DNA of 64,000 bases, taken from positions 236,115,713-236,179,712 of the forward strand of contig CM053027.1 in NCBI GenBank assembly GCA_028564925.1. Reading direction: 5' to 3'. Numbering within the stretch: the stretch's first letter is position 1; the number at the start of each line of letters is the position of its first letter. The DNA comes from Lithobates sylvaticus (Eukaryota > Chordata > Amphibia > Anura > Ranidae). The notes beneath the pieces are model-generated. The model was not told the DNA's origin, ran no database searches, and was given only the letters and a program-made list of their open reading frames with translations. Positions 37,021-47,255 of the stretch are shown one piece after another. The translations under genes and the position numbers were made by a program.

Positions 37021-37255
37021 GGCGTGAATCCTTATTCTGCATTGTTCAGAGAACAATGCATATTCAGATTAATCTGAATGCGTCAGTCTGCCCCAGTCGA
37101 CACCCCCCATAATCAATAATGTCTTTGCAGAGTGCACACATTCCCCCCAGACGATCGTCTGTGCATTGCACAGGGCCCTTCACTGGCGGACATATTCACA
37201 CTCTGCAAACACTTCTCTGCATCCCCAAGTTTTCCACTACCAAAACGGGTCTCAA
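37021..37255 (-). repeat. LTR-like block, second copy
   Basis: Similar along its whole length to 33442-33709 plus 34748-34800 in the same orientation. It holds the empty site for the hAT element found in the other copy. Confidence 0.5.
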
Positions 37256-37256
37256 C

Positions 37257-37862
37257 TGCCGCTGACCCCCTCCTAGCACTATTGCTGACCCCCCTCTCAG
37301 CACTGCCTCTGACCCCCCCTCTCAGCACTGCCTCTGACCCCCCCTCTCAGCACTGCCACTGATCCCCCTCCTAGCACTGCCACTGATCACCCTCCTAGCA
37401 CTGCCACTGACCCCTGTCCCAGCACTGCCACTGACCCCTCTCCCAGCACTGCCACTGAACGCACCCCCTTCCCAGCACTGCCACTGGACACCCTCCCACC
37501 ACTGCCACTCTCTCCCTCCCAGCTCTGTCACTGACCCCCCCTCCCAGCTCTGTCACTGACCCCCCTCCCAGCACTGTGACTGACCCCCCCTCCAAGCACT
37601 ATCACTGACCCCCCTCCCAGCTCTGCCACTGACCCCCTCCCAGCTCTGCCACTGACCCCCCTCCCAGCTCTGCCACTGACCCCCCTCCCAACACTGCCAC
37701 TGACCCCTCTTCCACTGATCCCCCCTCCCAGCTCTTCCACTGATCCAGCACTACCACTGGCCCTTCTCCCAACACTGTCACTGACTCCCTCTCCCTCCCA
37801 GCTCTTCCACTGACCCCCTCCCAGCTCTTCCTCTGACCCCCCTCCCAGCTCTTCCACTGACC
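37257..37862. repeat. C-rich minisatellite, about 24-26-bp unit (first part)
   Basis: The unit is CACTGACCCCCCTCCCAGC with CTCTGC, CACTGC or CTCTTC variation. It continues after an insertion at 39673-39812 and again at 40305-40570. It is related in sequence to the array at 26281-28953. Confidence 0.92.
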
Positions 37863-38051
37863 CATGGGCGTCCGCAGGTAGGGGCAAGGGGAGGCAAGTG
37901 CCCCCCCTGGAATTAGGGATCGGATCAGGAGTGAGGACCCCCATCACCCCCAGGGCCGGACTGGCCTACCGGGATACTGGGATATTTCCCGGTAGGCTGC
38001 CTGCCCTGGGGCCGGTTTGCGGCTGCAGTGCTCCCCTGAATCGCCTCTCTC

Positions 38052-38267
38052 CTGCTCCTTTGATCACGGAGCTGGCCGGGTCTGTGTTCTGTGGCCGCGC
38101 ACCGCGCTGTAACACGGTCCCGCCCCCCTAGACCGGCTAGTGTGATAGTAGAAAGAATCAGTCTTCCACCTATCACACGAGCCGGTCTAGGGGGGCGGGA
38201 CCATGTTACAGCGCGGTGCGCGGCCACAGAACATAGACCCGGCCAGCTCCGTGATCACAGGAGCAGG
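38052..38267. repeat. Hairpin 1 inside the hAT element
   Basis: Arms 38052-38147 and 38171-38267, about 96 bp each. They share CCGGTCTAGGGGGGCGGGAC and its complement with few mismatches. Confidence 0.85.
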
Positions 38268-38308
38268 AGAGATGTGAGTACTCAGTACAGCCCTAACTGT
38301 GTGCCTGA

Positions 38309-38487
38309 ATAGGGGGATCAGCGGGGGGGGCGGCATATAGAGGAGATTAGCTTTCTATATTCCTCCATGCAGCCGCTGAATGCTTGGAGGAGGGAGAGGA
38401 GGAGAATCAAGCATTCAGCGGCTGCATGGAGGAACATAGAAAGCTCATTTCCTCTATATGCCCCCCCCCCCCTGCTGATCCCCCTAT
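38309..38487. repeat. Hairpin 2 inside the hAT element
   Basis: Arms about 38309-38390 and 38405-38487, pairing through CCATGCAGCCGCTGAATGCT and its complement and ending in facing G- and C-runs. Confidence 0.82.
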
Positions 38488-38499
38488 CCAAATTCTTTT

Positions 38500-38870
38500 T
38501 CTGCCCCCCCCCCAGTGCTCTCCTCCCCCACCACACTCTCCAGCCCTCCCCCTCTCAACCCATGTTCTTTCTGCCCCCCTGCTCTCCAGCTCTCCCCATC
38601 CTTCTCTAGCCCCCACCCCAGTGCTCTCTGCCCCCCCGTGCTCCCCACCCCCCACAGTGCTGTCCAGCCCCCCCATGCTCCCCACCCCCACAGAGCTCTC
38701 CAGCCCCCCCCATGCTCCCCACCCCCACAGTGCTCTCCAGCCCCCCTGTGCTCCCCACCCCCACAGTGCTGTCCAGCGCCCCGTGCTCCCCACCCCTGTT
38801 CGTTCTGCCCCTGGTGCTCTCCAGCTCTCCCCATCAGTCTCCAGCCCCCACCCCAGCTCTCCACCCCCCA
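38500..38870. repeat. C-rich tandem repeat, about 35-38 bp
   Basis: Repeated GCTCCCCACCCCCACAGTGC and TCTCCAGCCCCCC phrases. Not coding; long frames across it are artefacts. Confidence 0.85.
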
Positions 38871-38878
38871 CCGTGTGT

Positions 38879-38899
38879 GTATATATATATATATATGTA

Positions 38900-38958
<59 letters not shown>
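38879..38958. repeat. TA microsatellite
   Basis: (TA)n with a few TG interruptions. Confidence 0.97.
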
Positions 38959-38961
<3 letters not shown>

Positions 38962-39290
38962 ATAATGTATGGTTTTCCCTTTCATGAACCAGAAAATAAT
39001 GACGTTATGCTGTTGCACTGGTATAATAACGCTGTGGGGCTGGTATGAAATTTTTTTCAGGGCTGAATTTTATTCCCAGTCCGGCCCTGATCACCCCTCT
39101 CTGTCACCCCCCGCTCTCTCTCTCTCACCCCTCTGTCTTTTTCACCCCCTCTCTCTCTATCACCCCCCTCTGTCTCTCTCTGTCACCCTCTCTCTCTGTG
39201 TCACCCCCTATGTCTCTCTCTGTCACCCCCTCTGTCTCTTGCTGTCACCCCTCTGTCTCTTTCTGTCACCCCTCTCTCTCTCACCCCCTT

Positions 39291-39538
39291 TCTCTGACAG
39301 TCTCTTGGGCCATGTCCGCAGTCTCTGACAGTCTCTTGGGCCATGTCCGCAGTCTCTGACAGTCTCTTGGGCCATGTCCGCAGTCTCTGACAGTCTCTTG
39401 GGCCATGTCCGCAGTCTCTGACAGTCTCTTGGGCCATGTCCGCAGTCTCTGACAGTCTCTTGGGCCATGTATGCAGTCTCTGACAGTCTCTTGGGCCATG
39501 TCCGCAGTCTTTGACAGTCTCTATGGCCATGTCTGCAC
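39291..39538. repeat. 31-bp tandem repeat, eight units
   Basis: The unit is TCTCTGACAGTCTCTTGGGC plus CATGTCCGCAG. Units start at 39291 and every 31 bp. Seven are nearly perfect, the sixth has TATGCAG, and the eighth is more diverged. Because 31 is not a multiple of three, the array opens frames in all three registers of the minus strand. Confidence 0.95.
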
Positions 39539-39672
39539 TCTCTGACCATCACCTGTACTAGGTCTGTAGTCTCTGACCGTGATAATGTGATAATGACATT
39601 GTCGAAAAGGTCAGAGCATGGGTGACCTTAAAATGATGCCCCCCCCTGAAAAAAGTTCTGCGGACGCCCATG

Positions 39673-39812
39673 CACTGACCCCCCTCCCAGCACTGCCACT
39701 GCCCTCCCAGCACTGTCACTGACCCCCCTATCCTCCCAGCACTGCCACTGCCACTGCCACCCCCTCCTCCCAGCACTGTCACTGACCCCCTCCCCCCCAG
39801 CACTGCCACTGA
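39673..39812. repeat. C-rich minisatellite (second part)
   Basis: Continuation of the 37257-37862 array after the TIR insertion, with GCACTGCCACTGACCCCC units. Confidence 0.88.
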
Positions 39813-39822
39813 CTGCTTTGCT

Positions 39823-40014
39823 GACATCCCTTCTGTCTCCAGATCCTGCTTGCTGTTCCACTACATTGGTCTCTGACTTCTGGCTTGGCTCACTATCTGT
39901 TCCGGTTATTGAACTTTGGCTATGTTTTGACTACGTTTGTTCTTTTTACTTTTATTATTAAACAAGTGTGATTTAACGGTACTTCCGTCTCGGCCTGATT
40001 TCATGGTTTCTGAC
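39823..40014 (+). mobile_element. Possible LTR-retrotransposon LTR fragment (fossil)
   Basis: The run ATTATTAAACAAGTGTGATT, then CTTCCGTCTCGGCCTGATTT and ATGGTTTCTGACA, resembles the end of Gypsy-type LTRs common in fish and frogs. Only part remains, no coding region is attached, and borders are uncertain. Confidence 0.4.
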
Positions 40015-40304
40015 ATCCACATATTTTCTACCTTGTCCTCCTTTCCAGCCGCTCTCTCCCCCTTCCTCCTCCGTCTACAGAGCATAATAAGAACTTTCTA
40101 TAGACCTCATATCAGCGCATCCCTGCTCCCCTCCTCCTCCTAGTGTGTGTACAGAATGGAGAAGGAGGAGGTGGGGAGGAGCTTTGATTCACTAACACTC
40201 TGCTCTGCTGAACCAAGCTGCTGTCAGTGAAAGGGGAGCCATGTCACGTGTCCGTGTGAATGATGTGTCCGGGAGAAAACTGTACAGGTGGCGTGGCAAC
40301 TCTA
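40015..40304. other. Unassigned sequence between minisatellite parts
   Basis: GA/CT-rich, no recognisable frame or element ends. Confidence 0.3.
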
Positions 40305-40570
40305 CACTGACCCCCCCTCCCAGCACTGCCACTGACCCCCCCCCCCCCTCCCAGCATTGTCACTGACCCCGCTCTGAGCACTGCTACTGACCCCCTCCAC
40401 AGCACTGCCACAGACCCCCCCATCCCAGCACTGCCACTGACCCCCCCCCCTCTCCAAGCACTTCCACTAACCCCCCTCACAGCACTGTCACTGGCCATCT
40501 TCCACCCATCACTGTCACTGACCCCCCCCCCCCCCCAGCGTTGTCACTGACCCCCCTCCAAGCATTGCCA
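40305..40570. repeat. C-rich minisatellite (third part)
   Basis: Same unit as 37257-37862. One unit near 40506-40520 reads CCCATCACTGTCACTGACCC, intermediate between this array and the CCCATCGCTGTCACTGACCC unit at 26281-28953. Confidence 0.88.
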
Positions 40571-40816
40571 GTGCATGCAATAACCATGCTATTTGTGGAA
40601 GAGATGTAATCATTTTAAAATTTATGGCGTTTAATCATTTGGATGCAATAAATACTACACTATGAGATTATCTCTTTCTGGGGCTGAATTATTGCTTTTC
40701 CTGGGAAAGAGGGGCAGATGGTACTTGGAGCTAGGCCATTTAAAAGGACCAGTTACTTAATTGGAATGTGCTGTATGACCTTCTGTAATAAAAGGTCATA
40801 TATCATATACAGTGAT

Positions 40817-41487
40817 GTAAGTAACTGAGTTAAAATAAACTGAGTTACGTAACTCAGTTACTTTAGAGGGTAATACTAACTGATTACTTTTCCCCTCATG
40901 GTAACTCAGTTCCCATTGATTTGGCTTAGTTACCCCAATTACATCTACCGTCACTAGATGGCAGTAGTGTAATTCCGGTGTCCTGCCAAAAAAGTTCCCC
41001 CGCCGGATAAGGACCCCCTGTACTGCGCAGGCTCAGCGCTTGCGCAGTACGAAGGACTACGGAGCTTCCGAAAATTGCCGAACCTATACAGCTCTGAGTG
41101 AACTCTACACCGCGCAGGCGCAGTTAACATGTAATTGTACAAGGCGAAGCCGCACCCTCATGATGCTCGTGCTACTCTGCAAGGGGTGTCTATCGTGTAA
41201 CTAAGGGGCGGGTCTAGTATTACTGTAACCAAGGGGCGCATTTATTATTATTGTTATATATCGAGCTCTGCCCATTAATTTAACATTTGCCCTCTTCTGT
41301 AGCCATCCGCCCCTTACACGGTATAATAATAATAGACCCACCCCTTACACGATATAATAATAATAGACCCGCCCCTTGCTTACACGATATAACAGAACTG
41401 CCCCTTGGTTAGAGTAATAATAGAGCAGCTCCTTGATTACACAATATATAACAATAATAAATGCGCCCCTTGGTTACAGTAATACTT
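40817..41487. mobile_element. hAT-like element, truncated copy
   Basis: Begins GTGATGTAAGTAACTGAGTT and runs parallel to the full copy at 47256-48162, including GAACTCTACACCGCGCAGG and the repeated CCCCTTACACGATATAATAA phrases. It stops at GGTTACAGTAATACT, where the full copy continues, so the right end is missing. Confidence 0.75.
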
Positions 41488-41723
41488 CTAGGATTTTCAT
41501 TTTGTATGGTGTCATTGAGGATGTGAAGCGCCTTACCTTTTAATACATTTTTTTTTTTTGTTACTGATAAAATTAGGCTTTGTGCCATTCCCAAGTCTAG
41601 ATTGTGTACTGGACAAGGCAGCAAAGAAAAGGAAGGAATTTCTTTCCAAAAAGAAGCAATCTGGGCCTAATAGGAATGTTTGTTAGGAGATTTATTCACC
41701 AGATATATATTTATACAAAATAG

Positions 41724-41760
<37 letters not shown>

Positions 41761-42489
41761 TTGACAAAAACAAACATTACATACAATTAAAAATAATGAT
41801 TATGCTACATAAAATGTGAATATCAATTGAAATACTCGCTAATAGGAGTGTTGTTTTAAATGACACAGAAATGATAAACTTCCCTGTAGAATCAATTACC
41901 TTGTAAAAATGACAATTAGACAGAACGTCTGTATTTCACAAATTCAACTGTTACTATACTGCAGGTAAATAAGTGGTTAACAACGTGAAATAAAATTAGA
42001 CGTTTGTTATGTCAATAGCATGGAAACTATGAAATAAAAAATTGAAGCTTAGAGAAAAATCTACAAGGCGGTTACTGATTTGAGAGAATAATTATTCAAC
42101 TGTATAATAATAAATCAATATTTAAGAGAACACAAATGAATATCCGGTAAAATCAATGACATAATTACCCTTCCCAAGATGGCTACTGGTCTGAACTGCT
42201 GATTACCAGAGTTTTAGAATGGCTGCCGTGGCTTTCAAGATGGCTACTGTTCAAAGAGGAGTTATGTCTTGCGACCTCAGATTTTTTAAAGCATAGGGTG
42301 TCAAGGAATCTTCATGAATGTGGAGATATGAGTTGATGAATGGAGTGTGTCTGCGTGTCTGATTGAGTGTCCTTTCATGGCATCTATCCTCATCCTAAAT
42401 ACAATGTTAGACAATAGGCTCATTAAAGATATAATAAACTCAGCCCAAAAGGTAGGACTTCTTTTCCATTGGTTGAAAAAACCTATTGG
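41488..42489. other. Intergenic AT-rich sequence
   Basis: A (TA)n run sits at about 41730-41757. The phrases AAGATGGCTACTG and AATGGCTGCCGTGG recur near 42178-42250. No frame or element assigned. Confidence 0.35.
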
Positions 42490-42493
42490 TTAA

Positions 42494-43815
42494 AGCAGAA
42501 CTCCAAGCAAAAACTTTTTTTTCCATGTTGCGGATCTCCTACCACCAACTATGTCAGCCATGTTCTTCTGAGCTCTGTAGTTCCTCTGCAATAGCCTGCT
42601 GAACTTGCCGAAAAAACGTTATTGCCTGGTGATTTCCTGTTTGAAAGACAGCTGCCTGCTATCCCTCCAGTAACCTCAGCCAGCGGTCTGACACACCCCC
42701 CAGGGAGTTCTGTTTCCACCTGGCTCACTGTAGTGGGAGGACGGGTCTCACAGCCCCTGGTCTGTGCCGCCCATAGAGGTGGTGACCTCCTCCTCTGCTC
42801 CCTCCTCCTCCTCCCTGCCAGCACCACCCCGTCATCCCCGCTGCCATCGTCCGCCCTCCATCCATCCCGTTATCTGTCTCCAGTGCGGGGAGAGTTACAG
42901 ATCATCGGGATGACAGAGCGCATCTCGGGCTGATAGGTCTGTATGTGAGAACACTGCTCGTTTTACAGCCCGCCTCCCTGTACATTGGAACAGTGAGCTC
43001 TGCGCTGTCTATCACAATTCTGGTGCAGGGAGGTGGGGCTGTACCATGAGCTGTGTTCTCACATGCTGACCTATCACCCAGAGATGCACTCTGTCCCCAT
43101 TATCTGTAACTATCCCTGCTCTGCAATAATGGGCACTGATAAGGCACTGGTGTCACCGCACTGATGGGCACTGATAAGGCACTGCTGTCACCGCACTGAT
43201 GGGCACTGATAATCTGCACTAGTGACACTGCACTGATCGGCACTGATAATCTGCACTGGTGACACCGCACTGATGGGCACTGATAATCTGCATTGGTGAC
43301 ACCGCACTGATGGGCACTGATAATATGCACTGGTGGTCCCTGACATTTGGCTCTGGTGGTCCCTGACATTCGGCACTGGTGGTCCCTGAAATTTGGCTCT
43401 GGTGGTCCCTGACATTGGGCTCTGGTGGTAGTCCCTGACATTCAGCTCTGATGGTCCCTAAAATTTGGCTCTGGTGGTCCCTGACATTCGGCTCTGGTGG
43501 TCCTTGACATTCGGCTCTGGTGGTCCTTGACATTCGGCTCTGGTGGTCCCTGACATTTGGCTCTGGTGGTCCCTGACATTTGGCACTGGTGGTCCCTGAC
43601 ATTTGGCTCTGGTGGTCCCTGACATTTGGCTCTGGTGGTCCCTGACACGTTGCACTGCTCTCCATTTATAAGGCTGTAACCCATCATACAGTGTGTTATA
43701 TATGGCTAGCTGGCTGCAGAATGAGGGGTGTGATTTATGTTGAAGTGGGCGAGTTTACATTTTCTGGGAGGGGGTGTACTAATCAGGGATTTTTTGAAGA
43801 TCACAGAGTCCTGCT
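42494..43815. mobile_element. Long TTAA-flanked MITE containing a minisatellite
   Basis: TTAA at 42490-42493 and 43816-43819. The ends are AGCAGAACTCC and, inverted, AGCAGGACTCT. It has no transposase. A local array at 43130-43650 has expanded inside it. Confidence 0.75.
43130..43650. repeat. Two-stage minisatellite inside the MITE
   Basis: First part: a unit of about 46 bp with GATGGGCACTGATAA and CACTGGTGACACCGCACT. Second part, from about 43330: a 22-bp unit GGCTCTGGTGGTCCCTGACATT with small variants. Frames such as repeated VRDHQSQMSGTT on the minus strand come from this periodicity. Confidence 0.9.
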
Positions 43816-43844
43816 TTAACTTTTGTGGATTAAGGCTACTTTCA

Positions 43845-44025
43845 GACTGGCGCTTTACCGTTGTTTTAGGCTATTCGGCCGCTAGCGGGGCTGTTTTAAC
43901 CCCCGCTAGCGGTCCAAAAAGGGTTAAAACCGCCCGCAAATCGATGCAAATCGGCGCTTTGCCGGCGGGTTTGCGGCGCTGCCCCATTGTTTTCAATGGG
44001 AAGGGGCGCTTTAGGTGCAGTGAAT
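43845..44025. repeat. Foldback MITE fragment
   Basis: GCCGCTAGCGGGG faces CCCCCGCTAGCGG at about 43879-43912. It is related to 5405-5660. Confidence 0.55.
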
Positions 44026-44082
44026 ACACTGGTCACGATAGATATATTGTATGAAATTTTTAACAATGATTGGTATCTTTAA

Positions 44083-45032
44083 CCACTTCAGCCCCGGAAG
44101 ATTTGGCTGCTCAATGACCAGGCCATTTTTTGTGATACGGCACTGCGTCGCTTTAACTGACAATTGCGCAGTCGTGCGATGCTGTACCCAAACAAAATTG
44201 ACATCCTTTTTTTTTTTCCACAAATAGAGCTTTCTTTTGGTGGTATTTGATCACCTCTGCATTTAAATTTTTGTTGCGCTATAAACAAAAGAAGAGCGAC
44301 AATTTTGAAAAAAACACAATATCTTTTACTTCTTGCTATAATAAATATCCCAATTTTTTTTTTCAGTTTAGGCCGATATGTATTCTACAAATCTTTGGTA
44401 AAAAAAAAACGCAATAAGCGTATATTGATTGGTTTGCGTAAAAGTTCTAGCGTCTAAAAAATAGGGGATGGATTTATGGCATTTTTATTATTATTTTTTT
44501 TTTTTACTAATAATGGCGGTGATCTGCAATTTTTATCGGGACTGCGATATTGCGGTGGACAAATTGGACACTTGACACATTTTTGGGACTATTGACAATC
44601 ATACAGCGATCAGTGCTATAAAAATGCTCTGATTACTGTATAAATGTCACTGGCAGGGAAGGGGTTAACACTAGGGAGCGATCAAGGGGTTAACTGTGTT
44701 ACCTAGGTGTGTTCTAACTGTAGGGGTGATGGGACTGACTAGGGGAGGAGAGATATCGGTGTTCATACTTTGTGTGTTCATACCATCTGTCTCCTCTCCC
44801 CTGAGAGAACCGAGATTTGTGTGTTTACACACACAGGTCCCATTTCTCACTCTGTCACGAGCCATCAAGGGTGCCCAGCAGTCATCGCACCCGCTGGGCA
44901 CTCGTATCAGCTCTGGGCACACACTGCCGGCACGCGCACGTCCTTCAGCATCTTAAAGGGCCGACGTTTCAACAGCTCTCTCAGGGGAGCCATTCTGCCG
45001 CAGTATAATTGCGATGGCCAGTCGGAAACCGG
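44083..45032 (+). mobile_element. TTAA-flanked MITE, CCACTT family, full-length copy
   Basis: TTAA at 44079-44082 and 45033-45036. The left end is CCACTTCAGCCCCGG and the inverted right end is CCGGTTTCCGACTGG. Family landmarks inside: ACGGCACTGCGTCGCTTTAA, TTTCTTTTGGTGGTATTTGA, GGCCGATATGTATTCTAC and AATAAGCGTATATTGATTGG. It is about 950 bp and non-coding. The TTAA target suggests mobilisation by a piggyBac-type transposase. Confidence 0.82.
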
Positions 45033-45068
45033 TTAAAAAATTCTTACTTGTTTTACATCAAAATAATA

Positions 45069-45375
45069 GGATTTTGTAATACAGCTTACCTGTAAAATCA
45101 TTTTCTTGGGAGTACATCACGGGACACAGAGCTCTATCAATTACTTAGTGGGTTAGATAGTCACTATCAGGTGATTGGACACTGGCAAACCCTAATTACA
45201 AGGCGAGTTCCTCCCCTATATAACCCCTCCCATATGTAGAGTACCTCAGTTTTGTAGCAAAGCAATAAGTATCCCAACATATATATACATAAATCTCGAA
45301 GAGGGGTGGGAGCTCTGTGTCCTCTGTGTACTCCCAAGAAAAGGATTTTACAGGTAAGCTGTATTAAAAAATCCT
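45069..45375. repeat. Inverted pair at the DIRS 3' end
   Basis: AGGATTTTGTAATACAGCTT... at 45069-45116 pairs with 45328-45375 over about 48 bp with few mismatches. The loop contains one terminal repeat. Such split, inverted ends fit the known DIRS layout. Confidence 0.75.
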
Positions 45376-47255
45376 ATTTTCTTGTTCATACATCATGGGA
45401 CACAGAGCTCTATCAATTACTTAGTGGGCTGTCCCAGAGCAATGCCCAAATTGAGGGGAGGGAGACACAGATCAAAAAGCAGACATCGGACGTGAGGACC
45501 TATACTACTGCCTGCAGCACACTGCGCCCGAAGGCGGTATCCTCATGCCCTTTCACATCCACCCGAAAGAATTCGGTGAATGCATAGATGGAAGACCAAG
45601 TTGCAGCCTTGCAGATCTGACCCAAGGAGGCCTGGTGAGGCACTGCCCATGAAGCACTTACCGCTCTAATCGAGTGCGCTCTCAAATGAAAAAAGGAATT
45701 TTCATCTTAAAACCATAAGCCTAAACAATAACCTGCCGAATCTACTTCGAGATAGTGGATTTCAACGCTGCCTGGTTCATTCTAGGACCTTCCGGCAGCA
45801 CAAAGCATCAGCTTTTCTTATCAGAGTAATCGCTTTCAGATGGACCTTGACTGCTCTTACTACATCAAGAGAGTGTAACAACCTTTCTTCCACAGAATGC
45901 GGACCCGTACAAGGACGGTAAAATCTTGGATCAGATAAAAATCATGATACCACCTTAGGCAGCAAAAAGCTGTTAATTCTGATACCCCTCTAGCAGAGAA
46001 TATGACAACCAGAAACTCGATCTTCTGGTCAAAAGAACCAAAAGAATATGGATTGGTTCAGAAGGCTGTTTTTGTAAAAACAGATCATTAAAATCCCACG
46101 GGCACAAGGGAGACTTTACTGGTGGAATTGAACACGTTACCCCTTGGATAAAAAGCCCGGATTAAGGAATGAGAGGCGAGTGGCCTCTGAAAAAAAGAAA
46201 TATTGATAAGGCCGAGAACTGACCCTTGATGTGCTCAAGGCCAGTTTCATTTCTACCCCTAACTGTAGAAAGGCGAGACTTCTGCCACTGGCATACCTTT
46301 GAGGATGCCAACCCCTGGATTCACGCCAGGAAACATACGCCTTCCAGGCTCTGCGATAGACGAGCCTGAAGGCCGGCCTCCTAGCGTTAACCAGGAGGCC
46401 TGGAGAGAACTGGACCCAAAAGCTCACAACTTTTTAGGATGTAGGTATCAACAGTCAAACCATCCAATTTAGATTCCGTAAGGAAGGATGTAATACTAGT
46501 CCCTGCGAGAGCAGGTCTAGGCGTAGTGGAAGAATACAGTCTTCCTACCGCCATCGTTATGATTTCTGTATACCAAGGCCTTCTGGGCCAGGCTGGAGCC
46601 ACCACAATAACTGATTACTTCCCTGCCCTGATCCTGTGAAGAAGACACGGAAGGAGCGGAACCGGAGAAAACACCTAGGTCAGAGAGAACTGATCCCAAG
46701 GAATTATCAATGTGTCTGTTCCGCATGTTAGTGGACTCTTTGTACTTGACGAAAAAATCATCTGGCTTCATGTTGAACCTGGGGGCTAGAACCTCTACAT
46801 CCGGGGTACCCCATTTCTGGCATATAGCCTGAAATATGGAGGGGTGTAGAGACCACTCTCCTGGACACAGCCGCTGGCGGCTCAGATAATCTGCCTGCCA
46901 AATTTCCATCCTTGGAATGAAGGCTGCAGATAGGCAAGGAACATGCCTCTTTGTCCAAACAAAAAATGGTTCACCTCCCTCTGGGCATTCGGACTCCTGG
47001 TGCCTGCTTGATTGATATAGGTCACTTCTGTAGCATTGTCGGATTGTATCTGGACAGGACAGCCTTGTGACCTGTAAGTCCAGGCCCTGAGGGACAAACG
47101 TACTGAATCTCCAGAATATTGACGGGCAGGAACCTTTTGGTTTGGACCACTTTCCTTGGAGCGAAAGCACCCTAGCCTATAAGGCTGGTATCCGTAGTTA
47201 CCACTTTACTGGTGAATGGAATAAAGGATTTTCCTGTAGACTTTTGACTAGCAAC

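Larger units (their letters stand above)
33442..37255 (-). mobile_element. Endogenous retrovirus fossil, incomplete
   Basis: Minus-strand remains of a retrovirus-type provirus. Pieces in order: an LTR-like block at about 37021-37255, the end of an integrase-like region near 36160-36210 (FQPGDWVIVRKL), envelope-like sequence at about 34950-36000 (including SSCQFGY and TAYKVIPPN-SCVL), a purine-rich tract at 34903-34920, and an LTR-like block at 33442-34902 that begins TGTTGTGGAAAT on the minus strand. Gag and most of pol are absent. It is heavily broken, with many interruptions, and looks old. A hAT element lies inside the left LTR and a MITE fragment inside the body. The exact retroviral genus is not determinable from what remains. 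Confidence 0.6.
37951..39089. mobile_element. hAT-type non-autonomous element
   Basis: Perfect 14-bp inverted ends CAGGGCCGGACTGG (37951-37964) and complement (39076-39089), with the 8-bp duplication ATCACCCC at 37943-37950 and 39090-39097. The CAGGG start and 8-bp duplication are typical of hAT elements. The interior holds two hairpins, a C-rich array and a TA microsatellite, but no transposase. Confidence 0.9.
37863..39672. mobile_element. TIR element inserted in the minisatellite
   Basis: Perfect 15-bp terminal inverted repeats: CATGGGCGTCCGCAG at 37863-37877 and its complement at 39658-39672. The match between the ends continues imperfectly (GGCAAGTGCCCCCC inside the left end, ATGATGCCCCCCCC inside the right end). 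The minisatellite resumes directly on both sides. A hAT element sits inside it, and removing that leaves about 660 bp. The target duplication is masked by the surrounding repeats. Confidence 0.82.

Noticed and set aside
37322-37947. Gly/Ser-rich frames on - resembling a silk-like or fibrous protein
   Set aside because: Periodic translation of the C-rich minisatellite; no start context or splice sites.
38384-39048. Pro-rich frames of about 190 codons
   Set aside because: C-rich tandem repeat followed by a TA microsatellite within a hAT element.
43100-43687. Frames with repeated VRDHQSQMSGTT peptide
   Set aside because: Product of the 22-bp minisatellite within a MITE; open in more than one register.
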